From positions 1,774,501-1,838,500 of the forward strand of contig NC_051094.1 in NCBI RefSeq assembly GCF_901709675.1: DNA of 64,000 nucleotides, read 5' to 3'. Positions 11,640-22,030 of this stretch are shown piece by piece. Under the pieces are notes generated by a model that was given only the letters and a program-made list of their open reading frames with translations, did not search any database and was not told where the DNA came from. The stretch's first letter is position 1, and the number at the start of each line of letters is the position of its first letter. Position numbers and translations under genes: made by a program. Origin of the DNA: Syngnathus acus. Taxonomy: Eukaryota > Chordata > Actinopteri > Syngnathiformes > Syngnathidae.

Positions 11640-11811
11640 ACAAATGACTCCGGCTAACGATTCAATAAAGTGACCATGGTGACTATTTTCCTTGGTGAAA
11701 AACGTACCTCTAAATTTCTGTGTGGTGAGTTTACATTCAGTGTCGTATCTTTGCTGAAGCCGAGCGCAAAAAAAAAAAAAAAAAGAAAGAAAGGTTGACA
11801 AATGACTCTGG
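11640..11811. mobile_element. Small poly-A retroposed insert with target duplication
   Basis: The 14-mer ACAAATGACTCYGG occurs at 11640-11653 and again at 11798-11811, with one difference. Between them is about 114 bp of unique-looking sequence that ends in an A-rich tail (11768-11793, A17 followed by GAAAGAAA). A direct repeat around an insert with a 3' poly-A tail is the hallmark of LINE-mediated retroposition. I do not recognise the source RNA. Confidence 0.6.
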
Positions 11812-12334
11812 TAACATTTACTTGCACAATCGATAGCGCTGACAATTTCCACCTGGACGGTGATTAATGCTACATCCACCCCCACAGGCCTCGCAGCCCC
11901 CCCCAGCCCCCACCTTGCACCTCCCCAATGCATGGTGCTGAGAGCAGATGAAGCAGCCACCACAACTTACTAGTGTCCTGAAATGACAAACCCAAACCGG
12001 CCCGGGCGCTCGTAAGTCGTGATCTACTCGAGCACTTTTACGTGTGTCATTTCTACTTCTGTTTCCTTTCACCGAGGTGCTGAAAATAGAAAGGTCGGGA
12101 GGAGCGAGACAGGAAAGCGCAAGAAAGAAATGTAAATGCGTGCATGAAAAGAAGCTGATGCATCAGGGATCAGAAGCTGTGCTATTCTCTTCACTTCCTC
12201 CACCCCACTGCTCCACTTTGAACTCATTTATAAATATTCAGCTCCACATATAAACACATTTCTAAATGAGCCCAGGCATCCGTGCCAAGGTTAAAAACCC
12301 CGCTTCTTATTACCGACACCACGACTCGACGCTT

Positions 12335-12475
12335 AGCGTCTCATTCTAACCTAAACTATTTGCGCTCATTAAGATCAAGGGAAAGTTTTCTTATTAAGTT
12401 CCATGTGAGAGCAAACAATGCCTGTAGCCCTTTGAACTAGAATTTAAAGATAATTCAATTGGAGTTAAATGTAGG
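12335..12475. promoter_or_regulatory. Conserved-non-coding-like block
   Basis: Non-repetitive AT-rich sequence containing GCTCATTAAGATCAAGGG, a TCAAGG-type receptor half-site, and AAGATAATTCAATTGG. The adjacent flanks are simple repeats, so the complexity here stands out. Conservation was not tested. Confidence 0.25.
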
Positions 12476-12600
12476 AGGTGCAAAAATTGGAGGACAGATA
12501 ACTAATGAGGATAAGCAGCAGTACAGAAAATGGATGTTGAGAAGGTGCCTTTTTTTTTTTTTTTTTTCATGTACTGGAGATCTCAACATCTATTTTGTAT

Positions 12601-12738
12601 GGAGCTGATACGAAAAAATAAATAAATACAATTTTATTTAAAATTATATATATGTATATGTATGTATATAGTATATATATAATTTAATAACTTAATAAAT
12701 AAAATTTCATTTTAAATAGTATATGTAGTATCAGCTCC
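12601..12738. mobile_element. AT-rich fold-back element with 11-bp inverted repeats
   Basis: GGAGCTGATAC at 12601-12611 is mirrored exactly by GTATCAGCTCC at 12728-12738. The arms continue as imperfect complements (ATTTTATTTAAAATTATATA on the left against a TATATAATTTAAT stretch and AATAAAATTTCATTTTAAAT on the right). The whole 138 bp could form a long hairpin. The flanks TTGTAT and TTGTGT may be a decayed target duplication. It may be a MITE or simply a palindromic tract. Confidence 0.5.
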
Positions 12739-13559
12739 TTGTGTTTTCTCCTGTCAGCTTTTTTGCTTTGCCTTTTTATATAAAACTGTGAGATAATAAT
12801 ATTGAGTGGAGTTTAGGTGCCCTTTGACAGTCCCCCTCCGGGCGGTCATATTTATCAAGAGGATGATGGATTTTGTCCTGACAGGCTGATGACAGTCCCA
12901 GCTCATATCCTCTCACATCACCCCTAAGATCCACACGTCTTTTCTTTGCCCCTGTGGTACAGTAAAGTACTCTGGTGCCCCTCCTTTCTTTGAGAAACAT
13001 AGAAGGGTCTTGGGTTAGTGGGGTGCTGCGTTGTGGGGCACCATGACTAAATGTGGCAGTACTGTGCGATCTGTGTGGTATGTCAGTTCAAAAAAGAAGA
13101 GCGGTAGAAAAGAGGGGGATTGACTTGATGGGGGGAAAAAAAAAGAACTTGTAGCCAGTCAAGGTCACACAAAGCAGGGTGGCCCTGTTGCAGAGCAAAA
13201 GCTTATAGACTACTTATTGCTTCTTAGCTTCTTCGCTGCTATTTAACTGTCCTTCCTATTTAAGTTTCAGCTGTCATATAATATGACAATCCAGCCCCCC
13301 CATCCCCAATTGTCTTTTTGTCAGTCATTGTGTCTCGTTCAGGTCTCAATCCCTCCCCTCCGCCTTATCCTATTGGGTATGCCATGCTGAGTGACCCCTT
13401 CGCTATTGTCAGTCAAGTCTCAGCAGCCAATCAGGCCCTTGCATATTGCCGAATCAAGGAAGTGAAAGCTGCTCCAGAAAAGGGAGTGCCCCTTGCCCCA
13501 TCCAAACACAACCGCCTTTTGACAAAACATAGAATAGTGTATGCCTTCAATTTCAATGA

Positions 13560-14660
13560 ACGCCCGCAAACCCCGCCGTGTTAGATGTTGCCTTGCATTT
13601 ATCGCCTCGATATTCACACGACCGCACCGTCCACCGTCGTCGTCCGTGACACCTATCAGCCGTGCTTTGTACCTGTCAAGCGCTGTCCTTCCACCACCAC
13701 CCCTCGCCCAAACCCCCCCCCTAGCTCACTGCATGAGAGCCCTCACATCAAAGCGGCGCTAAGCTCCGCTCGCACAGATGAAACACCCTCTCGCTCCGGC
13801 CGCCTCGCTCGCTCGCCACTCCTGCATATTAGGCACATTTCGTTTTCAGCGCCGTTGGTAAAACTAGGTGCTGCTGTCTTAAAAGAGGGTGTGGGGGGCT
13901 GTCTTATTTTCTCACCATTGTGTAGGCGGTATCACGCACACAGAGACTCACACACACAGCTAATAATTCAACAAGAAGAGAAAATAATGATGTGTGGACA
14001 TCATGGCAGTAGTGGGCGAAAAGCATCCAATTGAACCATAAAGGGAGCTCGTAAGGGTCTCCGTATTGTACTTAAAACAGCCTTGTCTTATTTATAATCC
14101 CAAACAGTACTATCTTCTCCCATATTTTTGAGCAAGAATTCCAATATGGTGTTTTTGTAATATTTTCAACACCTCTTTTAGTTCGTTTTGAAGACTACCA
14201 ATGAGATAAGACGGCACGATGACGGAAAGGAACGGCCTCTCCCCGATGATGATAGAAGCCGGTTTCCGTAGCAGCGGCAGCCTTTGTTTTGCTCTCTGAT
14301 GCGGGACAGGCCGACAAAAGAGCGCTAAGGAGCGTCCAGGGCAGGGTGATGGAGGTCGGGTTCCCTCCCATAGCGGGGTCGGGCTAACCTTCTTGACCGC
14401 TGGCCCCGGCCGGGGCAGGGACTCAGTGTGGCGGTGGCATCGGGGCACTCGCAGGGCATGGGAAGAGGATCAGCCGGCGCAGAAAAGACAAGACCGAGCC
14501 AACGCTCGAGGACTCTGTGTGTGTTTTCTTTAGGACAGTGCCCGTGTGTGTTTAGCACAAAGGCGACCCGACCTCAAACGTTCAAAACGTGCGAGGGAGG
14601 TTCAGTGCTCGAAGAATCGGGGGTGACCCGAGGTTTGCGTCGCGCGTTTGTTTGAGATTC
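13560..14660. other. GC- and CpG-richer intronic segment
   Basis: Between about 13560 and 13860, and again from 14200 to 14660, CpG dinucleotides and GC content rise clearly above the flanks (for example GCTCCGGCCGCCTCGCTCGC). No TATA box, initiator or exon with a known product is evident. It could be an intronic CpG island or an unrecognised promoter. Confidence 0.3.
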
Positions 14661-16362
14661 AGACGTTGACAGCACAAAGATCAGATTTAGACGCAAGACT
14701 TAACAGTTAGCACAAAAACACAAAGGACCGACTGACCTCGCTTTAGAACAGTTTCAGAGGATTTAACTGTCACCAAGCAAGGATTGAACTCTTAGTTAGC
14801 CTTGTGGGAGAAATGGTGTGGGATGTGCGCCATGTTTTTATTCCCAGTTCCATGCAAGTTGAAATGCAATCATCGTATCGTTTAAGATTTAGACTCAATT
14901 TGTTCGCGAGATGCTAAGCAGCTAGCAAGCTCGACACCAACGTAAACATCTCAGTGTGGTTTAATAATAGTCTCTGACAGAAGCCAACACAGTCCTTCAG
15001 GCGCCGACGACACCGGCTGCCTTTACAGCGATGTCCTTCTGGGTGATTGCACCACTGAAAGGGTGACTATTAGCTCACTTAGGTGCGTTAGTCCGTCCAA
15101 AGCAAAGGCTAGAGGCCGAGACCGACTGTCGGCATTAAGCGGAAGTTACAAGCTCCTCGGCCCACTTGAGGTTAGCATCAGAATGCTGAAGGGCGGAAAG
15201 GGTTATTGATGAGTGACGGGCGCTTGTAGGCCACTGGGGGTTAGCCGGAGAACATGTGGACCTGTGTGCTTGGACCATTCACTTTTGCCCTGGGAAAAGC
15301 AGGATTAGTGAAAAACAGGAACACAGACATGTGATGGTGTTTGATGTCTGTCCCTCGCTCAATACCGACATTTCTGGTGTCCTCTTATTTATTCGCTTTG
15401 GGCCTGATCGAATGGAACAGATTGGCAGATATTTTGCTTTTCTTTTTTTACAAGGTCGATGAATGATGTGGGGAGGGGGGGTGCCCCCATTTTTCATGTA
15501 TTGAATATTTGTGTTTGGAGGGAGAATTTTTAGGATTTCATTTTTATTTTTCCCCACTCAAGCTATCAAAAGAATTATTTCAGCACGGCATACTGTAAAA
15601 ACCGGGCTGTCTCTCAGTGTCACCTTGCGTGTATGAGTACAAATACACTAACCCGCACATCTGCGACACAGTCCGAAAACAGACTTCATTTTTCCTCATG
15701 ACTTCCTATTATACATTTTACAAAAACAAAATACATAATTTGCACATGTCCATTCAAAGCATACTAAGTGTCCCAACTCTGTCTTATTTGATTCTATTGT
15801 GCGTGTGTTAAGTCCCGAAGTGATCCCTTCGGCTATGTTATCATGCTGCCACCAGTGGGCAGTGCCACAGAGCTGCTGTGGCTCCCCTTCAGCTGCATGC
15901 ATGTCTCTGTCTCTCCTTCTCTCGCTCAAGCCGGATCCCATTTTCATCTGGTCATCCATCTGTCGGCATGCACGCTCGGGTGTCTTCGACGCCGTCTGTG
16001 TGAAAATATCTCGGTAATATCGCTGGCCCAAATGTAATCCTCCCTAATAGATCCTCCGCTATTATCACTTCGGTTCTAATAGATTTACCGGTGGAAGTAT
16101 GACTGCTAAAAATGATCATTCTATTTGTTTTCAAGTCAAATGTATTTTACCATCATGTAGATAAACGCTCAAATCATTTGTTGCATTTGAAATCACAATA
16201 ACGTCAAAATTCCAATATAAAAAAAGCTGAAGATGAACATGTCTTATTGAAAATGTATGTCCAGTAAATGGATTTGCCAAAAGAGTGCGAATCAGTCTAA
16301 TTTCATAATCCGCCTAAGTGGGAACGTGTCATTGTGCGCTTGTCAACAGACGGCAGGTGCTA

Positions 16363-16404
16363 AGGGAGAGGGAGGGAGGGAGGGAGGGAGGGAGGCAGGG
16401 AGGG
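16363..16404 (+). repeat. (GGGA)n polypurine tract
   Basis: About eight GGGAG runs in succession followed by GGCAGGGAGGG. It has strong G-quadruplex and triplex potential on the + strand. The Gly/Arg/Glu-rich frames across it are not genes. Confidence 0.85.
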
Positions 16405-17159
16405 TGTGTGGCAGGTTTGACGGCGCCGGGCACAGAAGGGACACACGGGGAGGACACGCACATTGCGTTGACACTTATTAAGGGAGAGAAGATGTGTGTG
16501 ATGCCTTGAGAAGGCAGTGAGGAAGCGATGTCACCTCTCTTAATTCCCTCGCACATCCCCCCCAAAGGTATTTTGTGTCTCCCATACTGCTCGGAATGTG
16601 CTATTAGCGTGTGTGTGTTGTGTGTGTGTGTATTCACAATAGCAGTTGTGTGTGAAGGTCCAATGTGAAACAAGATCTATTTCCTGCTGTAATCTCAGAG
16701 TGCTCGGAACAATAAACACAGTTAATTAAAAATGTTAGCAAAGTTGAAGAAGTCACGCAGGAAAAAAAAAAAAGACCCCCTCTTCCTCCACTTATTTAAT
16801 TTCCCCATTTCCGTGTTTTTATACGTGGTTTATTTTGGACGAGTCGTCACACGTTAGTGTGTATGCGGTTGTAGCGGCACAAAGTGTCGGGCTGCTGAAT
16901 GATGCTGGGATGGATTGATTTTGATTTGAAGTGGCCTTTGGAGCCACTAAGTGCTGTCCACTGACTCAACGCGCTCTTGTGGAATTCCAATGGTGCGCTT
17001 CCTCACTAGAAATTTCACTCTGTCCTTGGGTATTTATGTCTGAGACAAATGTGTTGTTTTATTCACTTGGATATGTTCAAGCCTTTTTGCTATTGCATAA
17101 AGACTTTTCATTTAACAGTGAAAAAATAATTATGTCCAGTAAAATGTGGCAAAGAAAAT

Positions 17160-17400
17160 ACTACTAATACAAATATATTGTTTCTTTACACTCTAATACT
17201 AATCTATATTTTTTTTGTTCTTAACATGGTACATTAAATATAGTGATGTCATTATTTACATTTTTATATTAATTGCCTCTCCATTTATTTCCTTATATTA
17301 TTATTTATTATTATTATGGTTAGTATTATTATATTATTATTTATTTTATTATTGTAAGTACATTTATTTTGAATGAAAACACAATTTTAGTTTTCAAAGA
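17160..17400. repeat. AT-rich low-complexity region before the exon
   Basis: TATTATTATTTATT-type repeats lie close upstream of the acceptor at 17520. No other signal is seen. Confidence 0.7.
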
Positions 17401-17520
17401 AAATGTATATCATCGTGTGCCTAAGATGAATTAAAAAAAATTCAAGATGAGAAAGATAAAAGATGTCTATCATGATGTGTATTTAATAAAAAAAAATAAA
17501 AAAAATCCTCTCTGTTTTAG

Positions 17521-17724
17521 GAGGGCTACGGCGTGATGGTACTCAACCCAAATGAGAACTACCTGGAGGTGGAGAAATCGTCTACCGCTCCGACCGAACC
17601 GTCGGGCGAACCCGTGGAAAAAAAGGAGCGCAAAGATGACCAGGAGGGCAAGAAAAGGAGAGAATTTTACGAAAAGTACCGCAACCCACAGAAGGAGACG
17701 GAGACAGACCGGATCCCCGTACGG
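17521..17724 (+). CDS. fam172a: fam172a (ARB2A) internal exon: ARB2 domain and charged linker
   Basis: This is a 68-codon exon, phase 0 at both ends, flanked by TTTTAG and GTATGT splice sites. It starts [19 protein letters not shown] and ends [14 protein letters not shown] followed by TDRIPVR, both close to vertebrate FAM172A as I know it. FAM172A is a nuclear protein of about 416 residues in human. It has an ARB2 domain related to alpha/beta hydrolases, and has been linked to AGO2, CHD7 and alternative splicing, with relevance to CHARGE-like syndrome. The exon carries one strand-helix unit of the domain and then an acidic/basic linker. The linker (residues 20-44 of the exon) is diverged and shorter than the human one, while [11 protein letters not shown] is nearly unchanged. 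KKERK and KKRRE could act in nuclear localisation. The paralogue fam172b cannot be wholly excluded. Confidence 0.93.
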
Positions 17725-18505
17725 GTATGTCGTTTGGGAGGCGAGACGAGTGTTTAGAGTGACACAGTGGCAGGAAGAGAGGGATAGATGTGCATCACGC
17801 GCTGAGATGATAGGTGATGGCGCACGAAGGTGGGAAAACCGTCCCCCGACAAAACACAGTGGGGGACTGGGAGGTGTCCATCAAAAGAGACAAGGGAGGA
17901 AATGTGAAGTAAGTCGGGAGGATGAGAAGCAGGAGGAGAAAGAGAGGCTCTTGTGTGGTCAGCCTGTGTGTGAAGAGCTTGGCCGGGCTCCAGTCGCCTC
18001 TCAGTGAGCAAGTGTTAACCACATGGCTACCTCCCTCTCGCCCTCTTTTGCCTCCCTCCTTCCCTCTCGCGCTCTTCCTCTTCACCACCACGGCGGGCCC
18101 GGTCAGTCTTTGCTGACCGCTGGGATTATTATCTCCACAACACACACGCACGGCCAAGCCGCGACAACATTCTTCTTATCATGTCGCAGCGACTGCACGG
18201 GGACACACATTCACCGATGTGTGTGGAGCACTTAATGAATGTATTTCCATTGTGCGGAATAACTGAGGCCAGACTGGAGGGAAAATAAAGCAATAATGTT
18301 CCAGGCCGCAGCCAAAATTATTATTTGATGGCTCGTAAAGACCAGGGCAAACTTGTTTTTATTCTGGGTATGATTTAGCAGCAAGGTCAATAAAGGAAGT
18401 AAATAAGTAAAGTAAATAATATCTAACCGTAGCAAATTGATATTTTTCTGCATTGTTTGTATTTAATTCTTGGATGAAAATGCCGTAAATCCAATTAACA
18501 GAGTT

Positions 18506-18594
18506 TGACAGATTTTGTTGAATAACTTAAAATTTGATCGAGATTTGTTACCTTGAAACCTTACGTTCACCCAGTTTTTTTTTTTTTTACAGTG
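18506..18594 (-). mobile_element. Terminal fragment of a CACTGTAAAA-type MITE
   Basis: The fragment ends TTTTTTTTTACAGTG on +, the reverse complement of CACTGTAAAAA, and is preceded by GTTGAATAACTTAAAATTTG. This combination marks a common fish MITE. A better copy in the other orientation lies at 37749-37965. The far end is not recognisable. Confidence 0.45.
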
Positions 18595-19019
18595 TATTTT
18601 GTCCCATAAGAATCGAATCGAATCAAAACATTAAAACATTTTTTTTTACTTCGTGGAAATCAAATCACCAGGCCATTTTAAAAGCTAAAAAAAAAAACGG
18701 AGTAAATGAGAAATGTAGAACAAAACAATAAAATGACAGAGCATGTCAATTATCGAGTTAAAATAACATGAACAGTTTTCTGTCCAGATTTAATTTCAGC
18801 GACCGTTTGAGCAGATTCTAGGCGTTCATGACGTGTGGTTCGCAGATGAGGAGAATGCAAATAGAATGCTGCTTCACTTTTATTGGTTCTGGTTCTGGAA
18901 AGACTGAGCTTGAGTCCAATAAATCAGAGCATCTGAAATTCTTATTAAGGTCCAAGAAGACTAAGATTTTAACTTTCTTACAAAGATCAACAGGAGTTTT
19001 GCCAAACTTGCCAAACTAA

Positions 19020-19135
19020 AATGTCCATCGCCCCGGATAAAGATAAATGACCGAACAGGTTGGCTCTTTGTTGGTGACCCTTGAATTATGACCTTTGACC
19101 CAAAAGTCAGTAAGATGTGAGTTTGTTTGACCTTG
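19020..19135 (-). promoter_or_regulatory. Cluster of four nuclear-receptor half-sites
   Basis: Four half-sites in one orientation lie within 60 bp: TGACCC at 19075-19080, TGACCT at 19089-19094, TGACCC at 19096-19101 and TGACCT at 19128-19133. The middle pair forms the DR1 listed next. The TCTTTGTTGG stretch just upstream resembles a TCF or SOX site. Regulatory function is inferred. Confidence 0.45.
19089..19101 (-). promoter_or_regulatory. Canonical DR1 element (GGGTCAAAGGTCA)
   Basis: Read on the minus strand this is GGGTCA-A-AGGTCA, the textbook DR1 recognised by COUP-TF (NR2F), HNF4 and RXR/PPAR dimers. FAM172A is a neighbour of NR2F1 in vertebrates, so a receptor of that family is a plausible binder. 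Occupancy is unknown. Confidence 0.55.
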
Positions 19136-19522
19136 CCTCCTCCGAGCACGCCCCCTCCCGCACCGCTTCGCTCGCCACTGCTCTGCCTCACTTCGCCCTG
19201 GAGTAAGCTGTCACACATAGCCACTTATACACACAACACACACACACACACACTCATCAAAAATCTTAGTTCTTTTCCTTCCTTCAATCTTTTGTCTGCA
19301 TGTGTGTGTGTGTGTGTGCCTCTTTTTACCTCTGTTAGTCAGGGTGGGTGGTGGATCAAATCAAACCTCTTTAGCCGGCCTGTTTTCATCTTTTTGAACA
19401 GAACCCACCCGAGGCACGTGCATTCACACGCATACAAACCTTTTTGTTCTCCACACCTCACACTCTTAACTCCCGCTGAGCTCCAAGACCACCTGCATAC
19501 AGCCATTCAACAGTGCACTCAC

Positions 19523-19525
<3 letters not shown>

Positions 19526-19560
<35 letters not shown>

Positions 19561-19611
19561 GTACATATATACATATATACATATATACGTACATACATAC
19601 ATACATACATA

Positions 19612-19678
<67 letters not shown>
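19526..19678. repeat. (AT)n microsatellite with GTACATAC core
   Basis: About 150 bp: an (AT)16 tract, then ACATATATAC and CATACATACATAC variants, then a second (AT) run of more than 20 units. It is self-complementary and likely unstable. The Tyr/Ile open frames on both strands are artefacts. Confidence 0.95.
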
Positions 19679-19681
<3 letters not shown>

Positions 19682-20689
19682 TTGCACTGAATTTATAAAA
19701 GAGTATGATCAGAAAATGGCTTTCCAGTTTCAAACTTCAATGAGCACCGCTAATAACGCTGAAGTGATTCATATGCTTCCTTACACCCATTAATAAGTTC
19801 TTTACTGCTTTTAAGGTTCCTACTCTTTAGCCTTAGGGTCCATAGTTTGCAACCCCTCAACCTTATCTAATCCCTCTTCTCTCCTCCTGCGTCAGATCAC
19901 ACACTAGCAGCCCATGTTTAGGGGGCACGTTTGATGGCGTAAGGAGGGATGGGAGGATATAGAAAGTGGGATGCTGATGAGGAGCGGGAGGGACGGGCGG
20001 GCGAGGGAGGTGGCTGGTGCTTTCTAAGCACATATAGAAGTTTGGGAGTTCACTTTACTCTGAATTTTAGCAGTAATCCAGTTAGCTATTTTCTGTCAGC
20101 CAAGCGGAGGAATGGCAGGAACAAAAGGCACATTCATAGGCTTAAGAAGCTTCCAAAGAGTTCACCCAAGGCTGGCTGGCTGGGATTAGGCCAACAGGCC
20201 CTGGAAAAGTAGAGGGGGAGGGGGGGGGGGAGCAAAGGGGACCCAAAAAAACAGCCTCATCTGTTTTACCACTTATATACATTTTTTATATAAATATATA
20301 TATTTAAAAGAAAAAAGATATCATGTATAAAATGTGGATTCTGTTGAGTTAAATTCTATTTTGCTCAACATTTTGGCCTCTCCCATCTTGTACAATTAAT
20401 GTGTGTGGGACCCCCTCTCGTTTCCACAAAATATTTCCTCTTTTAAAATGCCTCTCCAGACTTCCACCTAACCCAGGTTAGACCTCTGTCTTGTCCCTGG
20501 TTTAGCATCTGAACTCTAATTTCTTCACTACACACTTGACAATTCCCTAATGCATTCACACAAAGACGTGAACACACTTGTCACAACATAATGTGAGCAC
20601 TACAGGAATTTTTTTTTTTTTTTTTTAGTAAATAGATTTTTGACCCTCTTCTCTCTCATCAGCAAACACCAATCCGTTGCCCCAAAGTC

Positions 20690-20935
20690 ATTAAACCGAC
20701 GGGATTTATTTGAGCTTTGACCTGTGATCAGGCCAAGAGGTAAGGCTGAGCACACCCAAGGACAGGTAGGGACTTGATTAACCTCTGGAAGGGGTCAAAG
20801 GAAAGGTCAACGGCCAAAGCTGGAGGGCAGCCTACCCGCTCGCTCGGAGGAACAAATTGGCTGTATGCCATCCGTGTAGCCGCTGTGTGTTTTTCTGTGA
20901 TTATCGAGTCACAGCTTTGACCTTTGTTTGTCTGC
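20690..20935. promoter_or_regulatory. Nuclear-receptor half-site cluster in conserved-looking block
   Basis: Half-sites: TGACCT at 20718-20723, in TTTGACCTGTGATCAGG; GGGTCA at 20792-20797; AGGTCA at 20804-20809; and TGACCT at 20918-20923, in GCTTTGACCTTTGTTTG. Two of them extend to the TCAAGG/TTTGACC type favoured by monomeric receptors. The block is non-repetitive and ends at a poly-T tract. Confidence 0.4.
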
Positions 20936-21579
20936 ATCGGGCTCTTTGTGGTGCCAGTGTTGGGAGCCGTTTTTTTTTTTTTTTTTTTTTTTTAACTGCA
21001 CTTTAATTATCCACTGTTGGAGCTCTTTTAGCTTGTACAAACGCACATCTAAAGGCTTTTTTCTACCAAGTGGTTCATTCAGTTCCGACCCGCTTGAATA
21101 CAGGTAAAACTCTCTTTCCCCCTCTTCGTCTGTGGCGTTACCCTTCAGAACTTTTGCAGATGGGAATGTGAAAAATGGCTACTTTACTGAGCTAAGACAA
21201 ATTATACTGCTTGGTGGAAATGAGGCTTAAGTATTTGTGTTAGTACCTGTGTGTGTGTGCGTGTGTTTGCTCAAGGCAGAAACAGTCTAGCTGGTCTCAC
21301 TTGCCTGCTCCCAATCTTCTAGTTAGGTCAACCATCAAACACATCCATCCTGCCCTCCCTGGCTGCCCCCCCCTCCCTCTCCCCCCCCACCCACTGAGCT
21401 CTCTCTGTCTCGACACACACTCACGTTGTGGATACGGGCTGACCTGGAAAAGAGAAAGGAAAAAAAAAAAACACATACACTGCACACCTCAGGGTCATCC
21501 TGGAACAAACAGCGCCATGTCTGCCTGCCCTCTCTCCTTTTGCCTGATGTCAATTAATGGCTGGCGGTAATTTCACCTG

Positions 21580-22030
21580 ACAAGCCGAGCGGCGGGGCGA
21601 AGCACGCCGAGATGTCACGGCGATGACCTTTCTGGCCCGCAGCCCCTCTTTTCTAATAAAGAATCCCACAAACCCGCAGCAACTTCCTTTGTACTTTGTT
21701 AATGAGTTATTGATTTGAAACAATGTGCTGGCAAATATTGTCAGAGCACAATGACCCCGTCAAGGTCATGTTGTTTTATTGTATAGTCCGAGCACGCTAA
21801 TCTGCTCGTTGTAGTTTTTACCCTTCCTTCACCTCCTCACTCATTCCTCCTCCTCTTATACTGCTCCATATACGATGTCAACTATAGAATAATAGCCCAC
21901 CTACAGACACAATTTTCCCTTTTCTTATTAGCCTGCCGCATTACCCAACACACACACACCGTAATATTCCCAATTGGCCACAGTTACAATACCTGTTAAT
22001 TACCCACAACGTCGCCATCATTTTCACATC
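21580..22030. promoter_or_regulatory. Conserved-non-coding-like block
   Basis: A long high-complexity stretch. It has AATGAGTTATTGATTTGAAA with a GTGCTGGCAAATATTG next to it, an everted pair TGACCC/AGGTCA at 21752-21768, and further on CCCAATTGGCCACAG and CCTGTTAATTACCC. No frame with a product is seen. This is among the most enhancer-like sequences of the intron, but it is untested. Confidence 0.35.

Larger units (their letters stand above)
4167..17520 (+). other. Non-coding DNA, presumed upstream intron of fam172a
   Basis: I find no exon with a recognisable product here. It should contain, or lie downstream of, the exons for the N-terminal part of FAM172A, but neither its LIHGSG strand-turn motif nor its other conserved words are seen in any + frame. 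The content is microsatellites, transposon relics, and several complex AT-rich blocks, listed separately. The final bases, TCCTCTCTGTTTTAG, form a good polypyrimidine tract and acceptor for the exon at 17521. Confidence 0.6.

Noticed and set aside
13318-13584. 88-codon frame with GYAMLSDPFAIVSQVSAANQ
   Set aside because: It looks protein-like for a stretch but matches no part of FAM172A or another known protein. No splice sites bound it convincingly.
19127-19793. Tyr/Ile-rich frames across the AT microsatellite on both strands
   Set aside because: Translation of (AT)n and (GTACAT)n repeats.
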